A stretch of DNA of 5,769 nucleotides from Lachnospiraceae bacterium. Its GTDB lineage: Bacteria > Bacillota > Clostridia > Lachnospirales > Lachnospiraceae. Shown in pieces: positions 5,621-5,769 of the stretch. The DNA lies in contig JAIECC010000419.1 in assembly GCA_029068665.1 (NCBI GenBank), positions 1 through 5,769 of the forward strand, written 5' to 3'. The notes below the pieces were generated by a model. It did not search any database. It worked only from the letters and a program-made list of their open reading frames with translations, and was not told where the DNA came from. Every line of letters begins with the position of its first letter. Positions within the stretch are counted from its first letter, which is position 1. Made by a program: the position numbers and the translations under genes.

Positions 5621-5712
5621 TTCTGACTACATTTATACTTTACTGCAATCCGACACCAGGGCTCCTTGCTGACTTCAGTTATTCTTTGGTGCAATCCGAC
5701 CTCAGGACTCCT
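5621..5712. repeat. Two tandem 46-bp direct repeats
   Basis: Unit A (5667-5712) and unit B (5621-5666) are adjacent and of equal length. Aligned without gaps they agree at 37 of 46 positions. The best-conserved cores are GTCGGATTGCA (minus strand) and AGTCAG near the unit end. No third copy is visible on either side. There is no spacer between them, so this is not a CRISPR. Confidence 0.85.
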
Positions 5713-5727
5713 CCCACCTTCGGTGGG
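5713..5727. other. Short GC-rich hairpin
   Basis: CCCACC (5713-5718) and GGTGGG (5722-5727) form a perfect 6-bp stem around TTC. It directly abuts the outer edge of the 46-bp tandem repeats and has no T-run on either strand, so it is not called a terminator. Confidence 0.6.
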
Positions 5728-5769
5728 CCCCGCCACATGTTAAATCCCAACATTTAGCAGGCTCTTATA

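Larger units (their letters stand above)
5500..5769. other. Gene-free structured region upstream of the YdcF-type gene
   Basis: These 270 bp carry no credible gene on either strand. They contain, reading the minus strand toward the gene: a short GC-rich hairpin (5713-5727), two tandem 46-bp repeats, an extended -10 promoter candidate and two hairpins before the ribosome binding site. The outermost 40 bases show nothing I can name. GC in 5530-5735 is higher than in the other intergenic stretches of the window. Confidence 0.8.

Noticed and set aside
5435..5626. Plus-strand frame of 63 codons upstream of the YdcF-type gene
   Set aside because: It covers the start of a real gene and two hairpins, with no recognisable protein features.
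5621..5712. CRISPR array
   Set aside because: Only two repeats, directly adjacent without spacers and 20% diverged; no cas genes in the window.
5713..5727. Intrinsic terminator
   Set aside because: The stem is perfect but short, and neither strand has a following T-run.

Overview
The window looks like chromosomal DNA of a gut-type Firmicute of class Clostridia, most likely a member of Lachnospiraceae. This is inferred from gene content, moderate-to-low GC, strong AAGGAGG ribosome binding sites on most genes and compact intrinsic terminators. Seven protein genes are supported. No rRNA, tRNA, CRISPR array, insertion sequence or phage gene is visible.

Left part (1-2886): the 3' portion of mecA (plus strand, cut by the window edge) converges on a complete transketolase gene (minus strand). 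A compact, probably bidirectional terminator separates them. Transketolase has its own promoter candidate and lies just downstream of another strong terminator.

Middle (2887-3670): two small minus-strand genes. One is a 99-residue protein with a single C-terminal membrane segment and three T-x-x-L motifs, resembling FHA-domain ligands. The other is a 70-residue DUF1858 protein with a CxxC pair. Each has its own ribosome binding site and a promoter candidate.

Right-middle (3671-4725): a two-gene minus-strand operon. The first gene encodes an alpha-helical protein that I read as a divergent GPP34 (GOLPH3/VPS74-like) protein. It is followed within a few bases by a minimal MerR-type DNA-binding protein with no effector domain. 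Its promoter region carries an imperfect dyad in a 16-19 nt spacer, and its leader holds five tandem copies of a 7-bp repeat. This is the most system-like part of the window.

Right edge (4726-5769): a YdcF/SanA-type (DUF218) membrane protein, minus strand, preceded by 270 bp without a gene. That stretch is highly structured. It holds two tandem 46-bp repeats (37/46 identical), an extended -10 promoter candidate at their edge, then two hairpins in the presumed leader before the ribosome binding site.

Functionally the region is a mix of housekeeping genes (proteolysis adaptor, pentose phosphate pathway), a redox-type small protein, and envelope or membrane-related genes. Six of the seven genes are on the minus strand. 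Family calls come from reading motifs by eye; no database search was possible.
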